Positions 18,269 through 27,960 of a stretch of 52,826 nt of DNA are shown one piece after another. The notes below the pieces were generated by a model. It saw only the letters and a program-made list of their open reading frames with translations, was not told the origin of the DNA and searched no databases. Each line of letters begins with the position of its first letter. Within the stretch, counting starts at the first letter, position 1. The DNA is from Legionella sp. (GTDB taxonomy: Bacteria > Pseudomonadota > Gammaproteobacteria > Legionellales > Legionellaceae). The translations under genes were made by a program, and so were the position numbers. The DNA is taken from NCBI GenBank assembly GCA_017306715.1, contig JAFKHV010000025.1, positions 1 to 52,826 on the forward strand, read 5' to 3'.

Positions 18269-18283
18269 AATAAAGGGGGAGCG

Positions 18284-18931
18284 ATGGATATTAAAGCAAA
18301 AGGAATAACGCTCACGGCAGTAATCCTATTGGCAGTGACGGCACTATTTTCTGGTATCTATGTGGGTCATTATGTTCATTCACCTAAAAAAATAGACATA
18401 AGTCGTTTTCATGGTACTTATCTTGAGCATCCACGAGCGATAAACCAGTTTTCGCTAATAGGTGCAGATGGCAAACCATATACCAATGCGAATTTACAGG
18501 GGCAATGGACATTGATGTTTTTTGGTTTCACGAATTGCGGGTATTTATGCCCAACAACTCTGGCAGAATTAGGCAAGATGTATCGTATATTAGAAAATCA
18601 GCATATCAAGCAATTGCCTCAAGTGGTTATGATTAGTATCGATCCCGAACGGGATAATCAGGATAAATTAGCGAACTATGTGACGTCCTTCCATTCTCAT
18701 TTTTATGGTGCGCGGGGAGAGGAAGATGCAATAAAAAAAATGACGCATGAAATGGGTATTGCCTACGCTAAAATTCTTGAAAACAAGGGTGATTCAAATG
18801 CGAATAATTATGATATTCAACATAGTGGGGCAGTAATTTTGTTTAATCCGCAAGGCGAACTTAATGCTTTTTTTACAACACCACATCATGCTGATGTTCT
18901 AGCAAAAGATTACATACTTTTGGTTTCCTGA
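18284..18931 (+). CDS. SCO1/SenC-family copper chaperone
   Basis: 215-residue protein anchored by an N-terminal helix (about residues 10-30) with a periplasmic thioredoxin-like domain. The copper ligands are a CxxxC pair in FGFTNCGYLCPTTL and a distal His in DIQHSGAVI. The family more often has CPDVC; CGYLC keeps both cysteines. It delivers copper to the CuA site of cytochrome oxidase. A GGGGGAG ribosome site precedes the ATG. Last gene of the assembly cluster. Confidence 0.92.
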   Translation: MDIKAKGITLTAVILLAVTALFSGIYVGHYVHSPKKIDISRFHGTYLEHPRAINQFSLIGADGKPYTNANLQGQWTLMFFGFTNCGYLCPTTLAELGKMYRILENQHIKQLPQVVMISIDPERDNQDKLANYVTSFHSHFYGARGEEDAIKKMTHEMGIAYAKILENKGDSNANNYDIQHSGAVILFNPQGELNAFFTTPHHADVLAKDYILLVS

Positions 18932-19076
18932 TAAGCCCTGAGAAAATTATCTGAGATAAGCCGGCAGCGAGTTATTTGAATATAGTCTAGGCTTATTTTA
19001 GGTATTAAAAAGATGTCATTACCCTGCCTGGTGCGTCGGTTATCTAGAATAAAAATAAATGAGGAATACTGCATTC

Positions 19077-19985
19077 ATGAAAATTGCAATATTGGCCACA
19101 AATCCCCACTTGTATTCACACCAACGTTTGAAAGCGGAGGCTGAGGCGGCGGGACATGAGGTGATGATGATTAATCCCTTGTATTGCTATATGAACGTAT
19201 CTGCTTCTTCGCCTAAAGTTCACTATCGTGGTGGTGCGCCTCTACCGCATTTTGATGCTGTGATCCCGAGAATAGGGGCTTCAATGACCTACTATGGCAC
19301 CGCCGTTTTACGTCATTTTGAAACTATGGGGATCTATGCGGTGAATGAATCAATTGCAATTTCCCGTTCGCGAGATAAATTCCGCGCCTTGCAAATTTTG
19401 GCACGCAAAGGGATTCCTATGCCGATGACAAGTTTTGCCCAATCCCCTGATGATACTGAAGATTTAGTGCATATGGTTGGAGGAGCACCACTAGTCATAA
19501 AATTATTAGAAGGCACTCAAGGTAAGGGTGTTATTTTGGCAGATAGCCATCAATCAGCAGTGAGTATTATTAACGCGTTTAAGGAAATGCGCGCCAACAT
19601 TCTGGTACAAGAATTTATCGAAGAATCAAGAGGTACCGATATTCGTTGTTTTGTGGTCGGTGACAAAGTTGTTGGGGCAATAAAACGTCAAGCTAAAGAA
19701 GGTGAGTTTCGGGCAAATGTACATCAGGGAGGAAAGGCCGTCAAAATTAAAGTAACCCCACAAGAGCGTGCTATCGCTGTGAGTGCCACCAAAACTATGG
19801 GACTTAAAATAGCGGGTGTAGATTTAATTCGCTCCAACCATGGTCCTCTAATTTTAGAAGTGAACTCCTCTCCCGGGCTTGAGGGCGTTGAAAAAGCAAC
19901 AGGCGTGAATATTGCAGGTAAAGTAATTGAATTTATAGAAAAAAATGCCAAACCCATTAATTTAAGTCATCGCTTTCATGGCTAG
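19077..19985 (+). CDS. rimK: ATP-grasp ligase RimK (ribosomal protein S6 glutamate ligase type)
   Basis: 302-residue ATP-grasp enzyme. The N-terminal domain starts [18 protein letters not shown], characteristic of RimK, and the ATP-grasp core shows [31 protein letters not shown] and the metal-binding [13 protein letters not shown]. RimK adds Glu residues to the C-terminus of ribosomal protein S6. I choose the ATG at 19077, which has GAGGA 11 bases upstream; a start six codons earlier sits on the ribosome site itself. It converges with the zeta-like gene 25 bases away. Confidence 0.92.
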   Translation: MKIAILATNPHLYSHQRLKAEAEAAGHEVMMINPLYCYMNVSASSPKVHYRGGAPLPHFDAVIPRIGASMTYYGTAVLRHFETMGIYAVNESIAISRSRDKFRALQILARKGIPMPMTSFAQSPDDTEDLVHMVGGAPLVIKLLEGTQGKGVILADSHQSAVSIINAFKEMRANILVQEFIEESRGTDIRCFVVGDKVVGAIKRQAKEGEFRANVHQGGKAVKIKVTPQERAIAVSATKTMGLKIAGVDLIRSNHGPLILEVNSSPGLEGVEKATGVNIAGKVIEFIEKNAKPINLSHRFHG

Positions 19986-20010
19986 GATGCCTTGTTACTT
20001 AGAGTGCTTA

Positions 20011-21783
20011 TTAACGCGGTTTGTTTACTAACTTGGGCGTGGAATCTTCGCCAGCGATTATTTCTTGAAAATTATCTTTATAGCGCTGGTTTGAATCAAT
20101 GCAATTTTTTGTTGAATTATTCACCGCTGACTTCTGTGGTTCCAGTTCATGCAGTAGTTTATCGAGTTTTTTGGAAAATTTTTTCATCTGCGTTAATGTA
20201 ATACTAACAGTCGGTGATTTACCCATGGATTTCTTTTGCTCTTTTATGTTTTCCATGTAGCCCTGGACAGTCTCTTTTAGTTTCGCGATATCTTCGCGCG
20301 ATGTTAATTTATTAACTTCTACTGTAGCAAGATGCGTTACATATTGATGTTTCATGACAAAATATTTAACTTTTTGTTCATTGGGCGCAATTTTTTGCGC
20401 TTCGTGTGACATACTCTCTAATGCCCTCTGTGCCGATTTGTTCAGCTTGGATTGCACAATGGCGATATCAATTTGTGCTGAGGTTGCAATTTTGGGGCTG
20501 GCATGCGATTTATTAAAGTCTGTAAGTGTTGGTCTGTCAGTAAGTGGGAGTTTTGACCAAGAGGCAAAATTGGCTCGGGAAATTAATGTGGCACCGGTAT
20601 CACCTGGTTTTGCGGGAATCCAATCCTCATGCTGAGCTTCAAGATTGGGTTTTAATAAGACTAGATCATTGGTTATGACCATACTTAAGCGTGCCTTGGT
20701 GCGTGAACGAAACCATTTTTCGGCACTCAAAGAGCCCCATTGGCCAAATTTAAAACCGCTGGATTCATAAGCTTTAGACTCACTCTCTGTTGGATGATTC
20801 AGATCAATGGATTGGGCTGGGGGTCGTGCCTCATGATTGAAATTTTGTGTCTTCCATGCTCGACGTGTTCCCATATATGCGACAACTCGTTGAAAGTTTT
20901 CAGCCTGCTCCCCATCTACACGTGTAAAAATTTGTTTGGTATTGGGTAACGAGTCAATTCTTTTCATTAGTTGATGAACTGGATGAAGCGGATTTATCCA
21001 TTGGGAAAACGTCTCGGGAATGACAATGCCTGCCTCCATCGTTGCAAAGGCTGCTTCTTGAAGGCGATATTTCATTTTCTCAAGGATGTAGCTTTGAGCG
21101 TGTAAATCTTTGATTCCGCTATAGCCTTGGTTTGTTGCTACTTGGATGAGCAATTTTCGCATCTGGGAGGTTTCGCGAATAATGCCACCATCCACCGCAA
21201 TGACTGGATTGTTCGTTATTGTTGCCGCCATTTTAGGTAGAAACTCATCGGCTACTTTTATAGCGGATTGCGCAGCATAGGATTTGCCGCAACCAGAAGG
21301 CCCTGCAACAATAACCGCCGGTCGGGTTTGCCATTTTTCACCTTGGACAAAGGTGGTCGCATTCGCGACGACGGCTTGTCGATATTGGGTGCTGTGCATC
21401 TCTTCCTCAAGGGCTAGTTTATAAAGTTCGACACCGAAACGGCCAAGCAGCTTTTCCAGAGGCAGCGCTGCGGTTTCAGGATTAATCTGTCTGCTTTTTT
21501 CATCACCTGAGAATAAGGGTAATGAGTGCGTTAAGAGGTAATGGATAAACTGCTCACGAAAATAATTATAGTTTGTTGGCGTATTGAGATTTAACTGCGG
21601 GTTTAACCCTTGAGCGCTGCGGTACGCGTTTATTTTTTCAAGGTAGTGCTGTTGGTATTCGGTTACCCCTTTATTGAGCTCTTGCACCCCATCCTCACTT
21701 AAAACCACCTGAGCCTTGGTTCTATAGTGATCAAGCTGTTTTTTTAAATCGTCTGCTGTCGTTAAATTGTTAAATAAACTCAT
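20011..21783 (-). CDS. Large zeta-toxin-like P-loop protein, candidate Dot/Icm effector
   Basis: 590-residue soluble protein. Its central region has a Walker A motif, VAGPSGCGKSYAA, at about residues 158-170, then NPVIAVDGGIIRETSQMRK, which resembles the Asp-containing substrate strand of zeta/PezT toxin kinases (UDP-sugar or nucleotide phosphorylation). Residues 1-150 and the C-terminal 190 are helical; the C-terminus is rich in Lys and Ser with an acidic GEDSTPK patch near the end. I do not know its substrate. Size, extra domains and the Legionella context make a translocated effector plausible, but that is inference. The ATG at 21783 is chosen over a TTG 30 bases upstream. A 77-residue helix-turn-helix gene precedes it on the same strand by 84 bases. 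TATACT on the minus strand lies 56 bases upstream. Confidence 0.7.
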   Translation of the reverse strand: MSLFNNLTTADDLKKQLDHYRTKAQVVLSEDGVQELNKGVTEYQQHYLEKINAYRSAQGLNPQLNLNTPTNYNYFREQFIHYLLTHSLPLFSGDEKSRQINPETAALPLEKLLGRFGVELYKLALEEEMHSTQYRQAVVANATTFVQGEKWQTRPAVIVAGPSGCGKSYAAQSAIKVADEFLPKMAATITNNPVIAVDGGIIRETSQMRKLLIQVATNQGYSGIKDLHAQSYILEKMKYRLQEAAFATMEAGIVIPETFSQWINPLHPVHQLMKRIDSLPNTKQIFTRVDGEQAENFQRVVAYMGTRRAWKTQNFNHEARPPAQSIDLNHPTESESKAYESSGFKFGQWGSLSAEKWFRSRTKARLSMVITNDLVLLKPNLEAQHEDWIPAKPGDTGATLISRANFASWSKLPLTDRPTLTDFNKSHASPKIATSAQIDIAIVQSKLNKSAQRALESMSHEAQKIAPNEQKVKYFVMKHQYVTHLATVEVNKLTSREDIAKLKETVQGYMENIKEQKKSMGKSPTVSITLTQMKKFSKKLDKLLHELEPQKSAVNNSTKNCIDSNQRYKDNFQEIIAGEDSTPKLVNKPR

Positions 21784-21867
21784 TGATAAAAAAATACCTC
21801 GCCTAGGCGTCAAAAATTAACTTTGCTTTCGTTAATTAGAGTATAGAACGAGGAAATAATAATGTGT

Positions 21868-22101
21868 TCAATGTGATTCCTCTTTGCCGACTAACCAGTC
21901 TGCGCTCACTTCAAATTCTTCAGCTAAGGCAGTTAAGATGCGCTCATCAGGATGGGTCGCACCACTTAATAAAGCTTCTGCTTTGAATTTGGGAATTTTA
22001 ATTAATTTTGCAAGAACTTCTATTCGCTCAGGGCTGGTTTCCGGAACACCTATATTATCTAACTCTTTGTTCAGTCGTTCGGAAAAGCGTTTATTCAACA
22101 T
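21868..22101 (-). CDS. Small XRE/CI-like helix-turn-helix protein
   Basis: 77-residue protein that is essentially one DNA-binding domain. It starts FSERLNKELDNIGVP, continues IEVLAKLIKIPKFKAEALLSG as the helix-turn-helix and ends ILTALAEEFEVSADWLVGK, the closing helix seen in phage CI-type repressors and XRE regulators. No dimerisation or protease domain follows. A GAGGAGC ribosome site lies upstream of the ATG. It precedes the zeta-like gene on the same strand with an 84-base gap, so it may control that gene or itself. Partner and operator are unknown. Confidence 0.75.
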   Translation of the reverse strand: MLNKRFSERLNKELDNIGVPETSPERIEVLAKLIKIPKFKAEALLSGATHPDERILTALAEEFEVSADWLVGKEESH

Positions 22102-22198
22102 GTGATGCTCCTCAGTCGGAATAGATGAATTAATCTCTTATATGTTGATATAGCATAAATAATCGGTTTTGCAATTAAAAATCCCTTTGGATGCTGGG

Positions 22199-22227
22199 TT
22201 GATTAGAGTGACCTTTCAATTTAATAT
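22199..22227 (+). promoter_or_regulatory. Candidate promoter of the Entner-Doudoroff operon
   Basis: TTGATT (22199-22204) and TAATAT (22222-22227) with 17 bases between them lie 38 bases upstream of the zwf ATG. Both hexamers match sigma-70 consensus at 4 or more positions. The 164-base gap between the HTH gene and zwf has no other evident gene. Confidence 0.5.
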
Positions 22228-22237
22228 AGCTCCTCAT

Positions 22238-22260
22238 TACAGGAAGGTATTGTGTAGGAT
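22238..22260 (+). promoter_or_regulatory. Possible CsrA sites in the zwf leader
   Basis: The short leader before zwf has two GGA motifs: TACAGGA (22238-22244), matching the ACARGGA core of the CsrA consensus, and TAGGAT (22255-22260), which also serves as the Shine-Dalgarno. Two such motifs with one on the ribosome site is the usual CsrA repression layout. Not tested; short motifs occur by chance. Confidence 0.3.
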
Positions 22261-22265
22261 GACCT

Positions 22266-23741
22266 ATGATTGAAGAAGTTGCAGCAAAAAATCCATGTGA
22301 TTTAATCATATTTGGAGCCTTAGGGGATCTCACCTGCAGAAAATTACTTCCCGCACTGTATCAACTAGAGCGAGCCAGTCTTTTACATGCAGATACACAA
22401 ATTGTTGCTTGTGCACGTGATGATATGTCGCTTGCGACCTATTTGGAGACCGTGCGCTCAAAATTGGCTTTATTCTCTAAAGAGGAGATAGATGAAGCAT
22501 GTTGGTTACGCCTTGCGAATCGTATGCATTATTGTTGCCTTGACCTAAGCCAGATTGAGCACTACAAAGCGTTAAAGCAATGGGTCGGTTTACCGCAAAG
22601 GACTGCAATATCCTATTTCGCGATTCCCCCCTCACTTTATGCTCAAGTCTGTCAAGGTCTTGACCATGTAGGGTTAACCCGTCAGCCATCGCGTGTTGTT
22701 CTGGAGAAGCCAATTGGCCACGATTTACCTTCATCCATCACCATAAATGATGAGGTTGCTCGCTTTTTCGCAGAGGATCAGATCTATCGCATTGATCATT
22801 ATCTGGGTAAAGAGACTGTTTTAAACTTACTCATCTTACGTTTTGCCAATGCAATTTTTTCATCAACTTGGGATCAGCAAGGAATAGATAAAGTAGAGAT
22901 TACTGTTGCCGAAGAGGTTGGAGTAGAAGGACGCTGGTCTTATTACGATAAATCAGGTCAGGTCCGTGACATGCTACAAAATCATTTGTTACAAATTCTG
23001 GCGCTGGTGGCGATGGAGCCTCCTCTAAGCTTGGATGCTGAGTGTATTCGTGCTGAAAAACTTAAGGTTTTGAAGTCTTTGAGGGCTGTAGATGGCACCA
23101 ACGTCCAGGAGCATACGATTCGCGCGCAATATACTAGTAATACGATTCAAGGTAAAAAGGTCGTAGGTTATTTAGAGGAAGAGGGTGCCCACAAAAACTC
23201 TAAAACTGAAACATTTGTTGCCATTAAAGCCTTCATTGATAACTGGCGTTGGGCAGGGGTTCCTTTCTATCTGCTCACGGGAAAGCGGTTAGCGCGAAAG
23301 CAAAGTGAAGTCGTCATCTATTTCAAACCGCAACCTTACAATATATTTAAACAATCAAAACAAGAGCTTGTACCGAATCGCTTGATTATTCGCCTCCAGC
23401 CTGATGAGGGCGTCGAAGTACGGATGATGAATAAAATTCCAGGATTAAGTGACAGCATGCAATTACGCGATTGTAAATTGGACCTGAATTTTAGTACCCA
23501 ACGGATTCCAGATGCCTACGAGCGACTACTGCTTGAGGTCATGTTGGGTAATCAATACCTCTTTGTGAGTCGTTCTGAAGTAGAGCAAGCATGGTGCTGG
23601 ATTGATAACATAAAAAAGGCCTGGGAACGACAGGATATCCCCCTGTATACCTATCCTGCAGGCACATGGGGGCCTTTAGATATTATCCGCTTATACAATG
23701 GTAAAGCGAATGTATGGGGAGAGCAAAATGCAGTTACATGA
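22266..23741 (+). CDS. zwf: Glucose-6-phosphate 1-dehydrogenase
   Basis: 491-residue enzyme oxidising glucose-6-phosphate to 6-phosphogluconolactone with NADP or NAD, first step of this operon. The nucleotide-binding GALGDLTCRKLL is at about residues 17-28, EKPIGHD near 148, and the catalytic RIDHYLGKE near 173. The full C-terminal domain is present. AGGAT 6 bases upstream is the ribosome site. The stop lies inside the start region of pgl (14-base overlap), as part of a tightly packed operon to 29376. Confidence 0.97.
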   Translation: MIEEVAAKNPCDLIIFGALGDLTCRKLLPALYQLERASLLHADTQIVACARDDMSLATYLETVRSKLALFSKEEIDEACWLRLANRMHYCCLDLSQIEHYKALKQWVGLPQRTAISYFAIPPSLYAQVCQGLDHVGLTRQPSRVVLEKPIGHDLPSSITINDEVARFFAEDQIYRIDHYLGKETVLNLLILRFANAIFSSTWDQQGIDKVEITVAEEVGVEGRWSYYDKSGQVRDMLQNHLLQILALVAMEPPLSLDAECIRAEKLKVLKSLRAVDGTNVQEHTIRAQYTSNTIQGKKVVGYLEEEGAHKNSKTETFVAIKAFIDNWRWAGVPFYLLTGKRLARKQSEVVIYFKPQPYNIFKQSKQELVPNRLIIRLQPDEGVEVRMMNKIPGLSDSMQLRDCKLDLNFSTQRIPDAYERLLLEVMLGNQYLFVSRSEVEQAWCWIDNIKKAWERQDIPLYTYPAGTWGPLDIIRLYNGKANVWGEQNAVT

Positions 23742-24405
23742 ATTCGCTGACCAAAGCCAATTAAATCATGCATTAAGTCAACGATTGCAGCAGTTGATAG
23801 CAGAGGCAATTGCTAAGAGAGGTCAATGTTATCTAGGAATTTCTGGAGGTAAGACCCCGATTCCATTATTCAATTCTTTAGCATCGCTCAATTTACCCTG
23901 GTCCAAAGTTACCTTCGTTTTAGTTGATGAACGTTGCCTACCTCCAACCCATCAGGATAGCAATGAGCATATGGTTCGTAAGAATCTGCTTACTGCTCAG
24001 GCAGCTGCAGCGTCCTTAATTAACCCATATCAAGAAGTAGAGGATAAAACAGCGACCATTCGTGACTTAATTGCCCATCTACCCCAATTTGATGCCGTTC
24101 TGCTCGGTATGGGCGAAGATGGTCATACCGCTTCGCTATTTCCCGATGCCCCAGAGTTGCCAGACGCACTGGAAGACAATGCTCCAGCAACATTAAAGAT
24201 TACACCACGCTTGGCACCCTATGTCAGAATCAGTTTGTCTAAAGCACGTTTGCTGAACAGTAGGGAGATTTTTTTACATATTACCGGCGAAAAAAAATTA
24301 GCTGTAATAAATGAGGCTCGTACTAAGTCAAGTTCGCAATATTTACCAATAAGTGCCTTCTTAAATACCCCAAATGTAGATTTACAAACTTATTATGCAC
24401 CTTGA
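23728..24405 (+). CDS. pgl: 6-phosphogluconolactonase
   Basis: 225-residue hydrolase of the DevB/Pgl type that opens 6-phosphogluconolactone. Visible motifs are GQCYLGISGGKTPIPLF near residue 35, VDERCLPPTHQDSNE near 72 and the catalytic LLGMGEDGHTASLFP near 130. The ATG at 23728 has a GGGGAGAG site 6 bases upstream and is preferred to one 30 bases earlier. Overlaps zwf, followed after 9 bases by edd. Confidence 0.94.
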   Translation: MQLHEFADQSQLNHALSQRLQQLIAEAIAKRGQCYLGISGGKTPIPLFNSLASLNLPWSKVTFVLVDERCLPPTHQDSNEHMVRKNLLTAQAAAASLINPYQEVEDKTATIRDLIAHLPQFDAVLLGMGEDGHTASLFPDAPELPDALEDNAPATLKITPRLAPYVRISLSKARLLNSREIFLHITGEKKLAVINEARTKSSSQYLPISAFLNTPNVDLQTYYAP

Positions 24406-24414
24406 GGAATAACT

Positions 24415-26250
24415 ATGCATGCTGTTGTTGCAGAAGTAACTGAAGCGATCAAAAAACGCAGTCAAAAGCGACGCGAACTGTATTTGGAGCGCCTTGAAGA
24501 GGCTCGGGTCAAAGGGCCACAGCGTCAGGTATTAAGTTGTGGTAATCTTGCCCATGGATTTGCTGCGTGTTCGTTAAAGGATAAATTAAATCTGACCGGG
24601 GAAAAAAAAGCCAATATAGCGATTGTATCGGCATATAATGAAATGCTCTCAGCGCATCAGCCTTACGTAAGCTATCCTGACGTAATCAAAAAAGCAATCA
24701 GTGATGCTGGCGGTGTTGCGCAGTTTGCCGGCGGTGTTCCAGCGATGTGTGATGGTATCACTCAAGGTCAACCCGGTATGGATTTAAGCCTCTTAAGTCG
24801 TGATGTGATTGCAATGGCTAGCGCGGTTGCTTTGTCACATAATATGTTTGATGGTGGGTTGCTCTTAGGTATTTGCGACAAGATTGTTCCAGGCTTATTC
24901 ATGGCCGCTCTATCCTTTGGTCATTTGCCTTTTATATTTGTACCTGCAGGGCCGATGCCCTCGGGAATTTCCAATCAAGAAAAAGCACGTACCCGTCAAC
25001 TTTACGCTGAAGGTAAAGTAGATAAGAAAGCACTATTAGAGGCAGAAGCAGCTTCTTATCATGCACCGGGCACCTGTACTTTTTTTGGAACAGCCAATTC
25101 GAATCAATTAGTCGTTGAAACTATGGGGTTACAGTTAGCCGGTTCATCCTTTATAAACCCAGGTACAGCATTACGCACAGCATTGACGCAAGCAGCAGCG
25201 CAAAAAGTATTAGAATGGACGGATTTAGGGGAACATTATCTACCCATTGGCATTCTTCTTGATGTGAATAATTTTGTAAACGGCTTAGTTGCCTTGTTGG
25301 CCTCTGGTGGTTCTACCAACCATACCATGCATTTATTAGCGATGGCCGCGATGGCAGGATATACGATTAACTGGAATGATTTCGCACAACTTTCGGCAGT
25401 TACACCCCTAATCGCTCGTATTTATCCTAACGGGTATGCTGATGTGAACCAATTCCAACGTGCAGGCGGAACTGCCTATTTTATTCGGACTTTAATGGAC
25501 GCAGGCTTACTTCACCGCGAAGTAAATACGGTTATGGGCTATGGACTAGAGCACTATACGCGGCAACCGGTGTTGCAGAATGAAGCTTTAGTCTGGGTTG
25601 ATGGTCCGAAGCAATCCTTAGATGATACGGTGCTCACGGCGGTTGCTGCACCCTTTAAACCTCACGGGGGCTTGCAAGTGTTAAGTGGAAATTTAGGTCG
25701 CGCAGTCATTAAAACCTCTGGCTTGGCTCCAGGTAAAGAAAAAATTAAAGCACCGGCGATTGTTTGTAATTCTCAAGAGGAATTTGATCATGCCTTTGAG
25801 CAAGGACTTTTAAATCGCGACTGTATTGTCGTAATGCGCTTTCAGGGACCAAAAGCCTGCGGTATGCCTGAACTCCATCAGTTAACTCCAAAATTAGGTG
25901 TTCTTATGGATAAAGGGTTTAAAGTTGCTTTGGTTACCGATGGTCGCATGTCAGGCGCTTCAGGTAAAGTGCCAGCAGCCATTCATGTGACACCCGAAAC
26001 CTTGGATAATCCCATACTCGCACGCATTGAAACCGGTGATTTAATTTTCATGGATGCAGAGCAAGGTAAACTTAGTCTCCTTGTGGATCCGGACGAATTA
26101 ATGCAGCGTGCGGCAGCCGCAATCGATATTTCAACGCAACATTATGGCATGGGAAGGGAGTTATTTGCGAGTTTGCGCTCACAATTTACCGGTGCTGAAC
26201 AGGGGGCTGTAAGTCTCTTTCAAGGAAATGAATCCTGCTATGACAAATAA
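24415..26250 (+). CDS. edd: 6-phosphogluconate dehydratase
   Basis: 611-residue iron-sulfur dehydratase of the IlvD/Edd family, converting 6-phosphogluconate to 2-keto-3-deoxy-6-phosphogluconate, the defining Entner-Doudoroff step. The cluster-binding and active-site segments are visible: [22 protein letters not shown] near residue 105, the cysteines in GICDKIVPG and [14 protein letters not shown], and the C-terminal [19 protein letters not shown]. The length is typical for Edd rather than IlvD. It starts 9 bases after pgl with GAGGAA upstream and overlaps glk by 11 bases. Confidence 0.97.
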   Translation: MHAVVAEVTEAIKKRSQKRRELYLERLEEARVKGPQRQVLSCGNLAHGFAACSLKDKLNLTGEKKANIAIVSAYNEMLSAHQPYVSYPDVIKKAISDAGGVAQFAGGVPAMCDGITQGQPGMDLSLLSRDVIAMASAVALSHNMFDGGLLLGICDKIVPGLFMAALSFGHLPFIFVPAGPMPSGISNQEKARTRQLYAEGKVDKKALLEAEAASYHAPGTCTFFGTANSNQLVVETMGLQLAGSSFINPGTALRTALTQAAAQKVLEWTDLGEHYLPIGILLDVNNFVNGLVALLASGGSTNHTMHLLAMAAMAGYTINWNDFAQLSAVTPLIARIYPNGYADVNQFQRAGGTAYFIRTLMDAGLLHREVNTVMGYGLEHYTRQPVLQNEALVWVDGPKQSLDDTVLTAVAAPFKPHGGLQVLSGNLGRAVIKTSGLAPGKEKIKAPAIVCNSQEEFDHAFEQGLLNRDCIVVMRFQGPKACGMPELHQLTPKLGVLMDKGFKVALVTDGRMSGASGKVPAAIHVTPETLDNPILARIETGDLIFMDAEQGKLSLLVDPDELMQRAAAAIDISTQHYGMGRELFASLRSQFTGAEQGAVSLFQGNESCYDK

Positions 26251-27229
26251 ATCAGCACCTGATTATGTAATTGTTGCGGATATAGGCGGTACTTTTGCCC
26301 GATTTGGACGTGCTCAATTAGATACCTTGGCTCTTGATAAAATTGCAATTTTTTCTTGTGCTGACTATCAACATTTCGAAGATGCATTAGTGGGCTATCA
26401 GTCACAGCAGCAATTAGAGCATATTTCGAATGTTGCCATCGCGATAGCCTGTCCTGTTTTAGACGATGTAATTTCCATGACAAATGCCCATTGGCGTTTT
26501 TCAACTGCGCAGGTTAAAAATAAGCTAAACCTAGATGAATTTCACGTACTGAATGATTTCAATGCCATTGCCATGAGCCTCCCTATTTTAAGTGAGCAAG
26601 AAAAAATTCAAGTGGGACCTGGTTATGCGCAGGAGCATAAAACGCAAGTTGTTCTTGGCGCAGGAACAGGACTTGGGGTTGCGGCTTCTTTCTTCCAAAA
26701 TGATCGCTTAATTACAATTTCGGGAGAGGGTGGCCATGCGAGTTGGGGCGCTAAAAATGAACAAGAATGGTTTGTGTTATCTTATTTGAAAAAAAAACAT
26801 CTACATGTTTCCTATGAACGTTTATTATCAGGTCAAGGCCTGGAAAACTTATATCAGGCACTTGCGGCTTATCATCAACAAGAAGCTGCACCGGTGACAG
26901 CTGCTCAGATAATAGCCGCCGCCCTAACTAAAAAATCAGAAATCGCCATAATAACTGTCGCGCAATTTTTTAATATTTTGGGTGCTTATGCAGGTGATTT
27001 AGCCTTGATTTTTTCTGCATTTGGGGGCGTTTATATAGCAGGGGGGATTGTACCTAGATTATTGCCTTTGGTAGAGGAAAGTGATTTTCGAAAACATTTT
27101 GAAGACAAGGGGCGATTTTATGAATTCAACGTACGAATTCCGACTTATATTGTGACTGCAGAGCAACCGGGCATATTAGGAGCTGCTGTCTATCTTCAGC
27201 AGCAGTTAAAAGGTCATATTTCTCGTTAA
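26240..27229 (+). CDS. glk: Glucokinase
   Basis: 329-residue bacterial Glk of the ROK-unrelated glucokinase family that phosphorylates glucose with ATP. ADIGGTFARFGRAQ is the phosphate-binding N-terminus, LNDFNAIAMSLP carries the catalytic Asp, GAGTGLGVA the second phosphate loop and SGEGGHASW the sugar-binding stretch. The ATG at 26240 overlaps the end of edd; a start 12 bases upstream is possible. With the transporter downstream it would feed imported glucose into zwf. Confidence 0.95.
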   Translation: MTNKSAPDYVIVADIGGTFARFGRAQLDTLALDKIAIFSCADYQHFEDALVGYQSQQQLEHISNVAIAIACPVLDDVISMTNAHWRFSTAQVKNKLNLDEFHVLNDFNAIAMSLPILSEQEKIQVGPGYAQEHKTQVVLGAGTGLGVAASFFQNDRLITISGEGGHASWGAKNEQEWFVLSYLKKKHLHVSYERLLSGQGLENLYQALAAYHQQEAAPVTAAQIIAAALTKKSEIAIITVAQFFNILGAYAGDLALIFSAFGGVYIAGGIVPRLLPLVEESDFRKHFEDKGRFYEFNVRIPTYIVTAEQPGILGAAVYLQQQLKGHISR

Positions 27230-27251
27230 ATCGAGCGCTTAAAGGAGTATT

Positions 27252-27917
27252 ATGGTTTCCAAGTGGAATATTGCACCCGAAAAGATATTTACCATATCCC
27301 CCATAATTCCGGTTATTCAAATTCACGGGATTGATGAGGCTTTATCCCTGGCAGAGGCCTTATTTGCAGGTGGGGTAAATATTATGGAAATAACCTTACG
27401 TACACCAGCTGCATTAGAGGCTATTGATGCGCTTACTCGCACATACCCTCAAGCTTTGATCGGTGCTGGAACAGTGATTAATCCCCAGCAACTTGAGCAG
27501 GTGGTTCAAGCGGGTGCCCGATTTGCCTTCAGCCCAGGAAAAACCCAAGTATTATTGGAGGCAGGTGTACAGCAGCAAATCCCATTAATACCGGGGATTA
27601 CGAGTGTTTCGGACCTTATGGAGGGGCTGGCATTAGGTTATTCTTGTTTTAAATTTTTCCCGGCAGTCGCTGCAGGAGGAAAAAGTATGTTGAATGCTTT
27701 TTATGGCCCCTTTCCGCAGGCACGCTTTTGTGCTACTGGGGGGATTAATGAGCAAAACTTTACTGAATTCTTAGCCTTACCTAATGTTTCCTGCGTGGGG
27801 GGTTCCTGGATTGTTCCAGAAAAAGCAATTAAGGAAAAAAACTGGTCTTTAATTACGGAGTTATGTAAAAAAGCGACAACTGCGTGTGGATTAGAACCCA
27901 GTAAAAATACTGCCTAA
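27252..27917 (+). CDS. eda: KDPG/KHG aldolase
   Basis: 221-residue class I aldolase that splits 2-keto-3-deoxy-6-phosphogluconate into pyruvate and glyceraldehyde-3-phosphate. TIM-barrel motifs include GVNIMEITLRTPAALEAI with the catalytic Glu, the GAGTVINP strand and the Schiff-base Lys in CFKFFPA, followed by GGINEQN. AAGGAG lies 5 bases before the ATG. It completes the Entner-Doudoroff pathway of the operon. Confidence 0.96.
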   Translation: MVSKWNIAPEKIFTISPIIPVIQIHGIDEALSLAEALFAGGVNIMEITLRTPAALEAIDALTRTYPQALIGAGTVINPQQLEQVVQAGARFAFSPGKTQVLLEAGVQQQIPLIPGITSVSDLMEGLALGYSCFKFFPAVAAGGKSMLNAFYGPFPQARFCATGGINEQNFTEFLALPNVSCVGGSWIVPEKAIKEKNWSLITELCKKATTACGLEPSKNTA

Positions 27918-27960
27918 TTCACGAAATAGGAATAATAAAAAAGAATACAGGGAGTATTAA

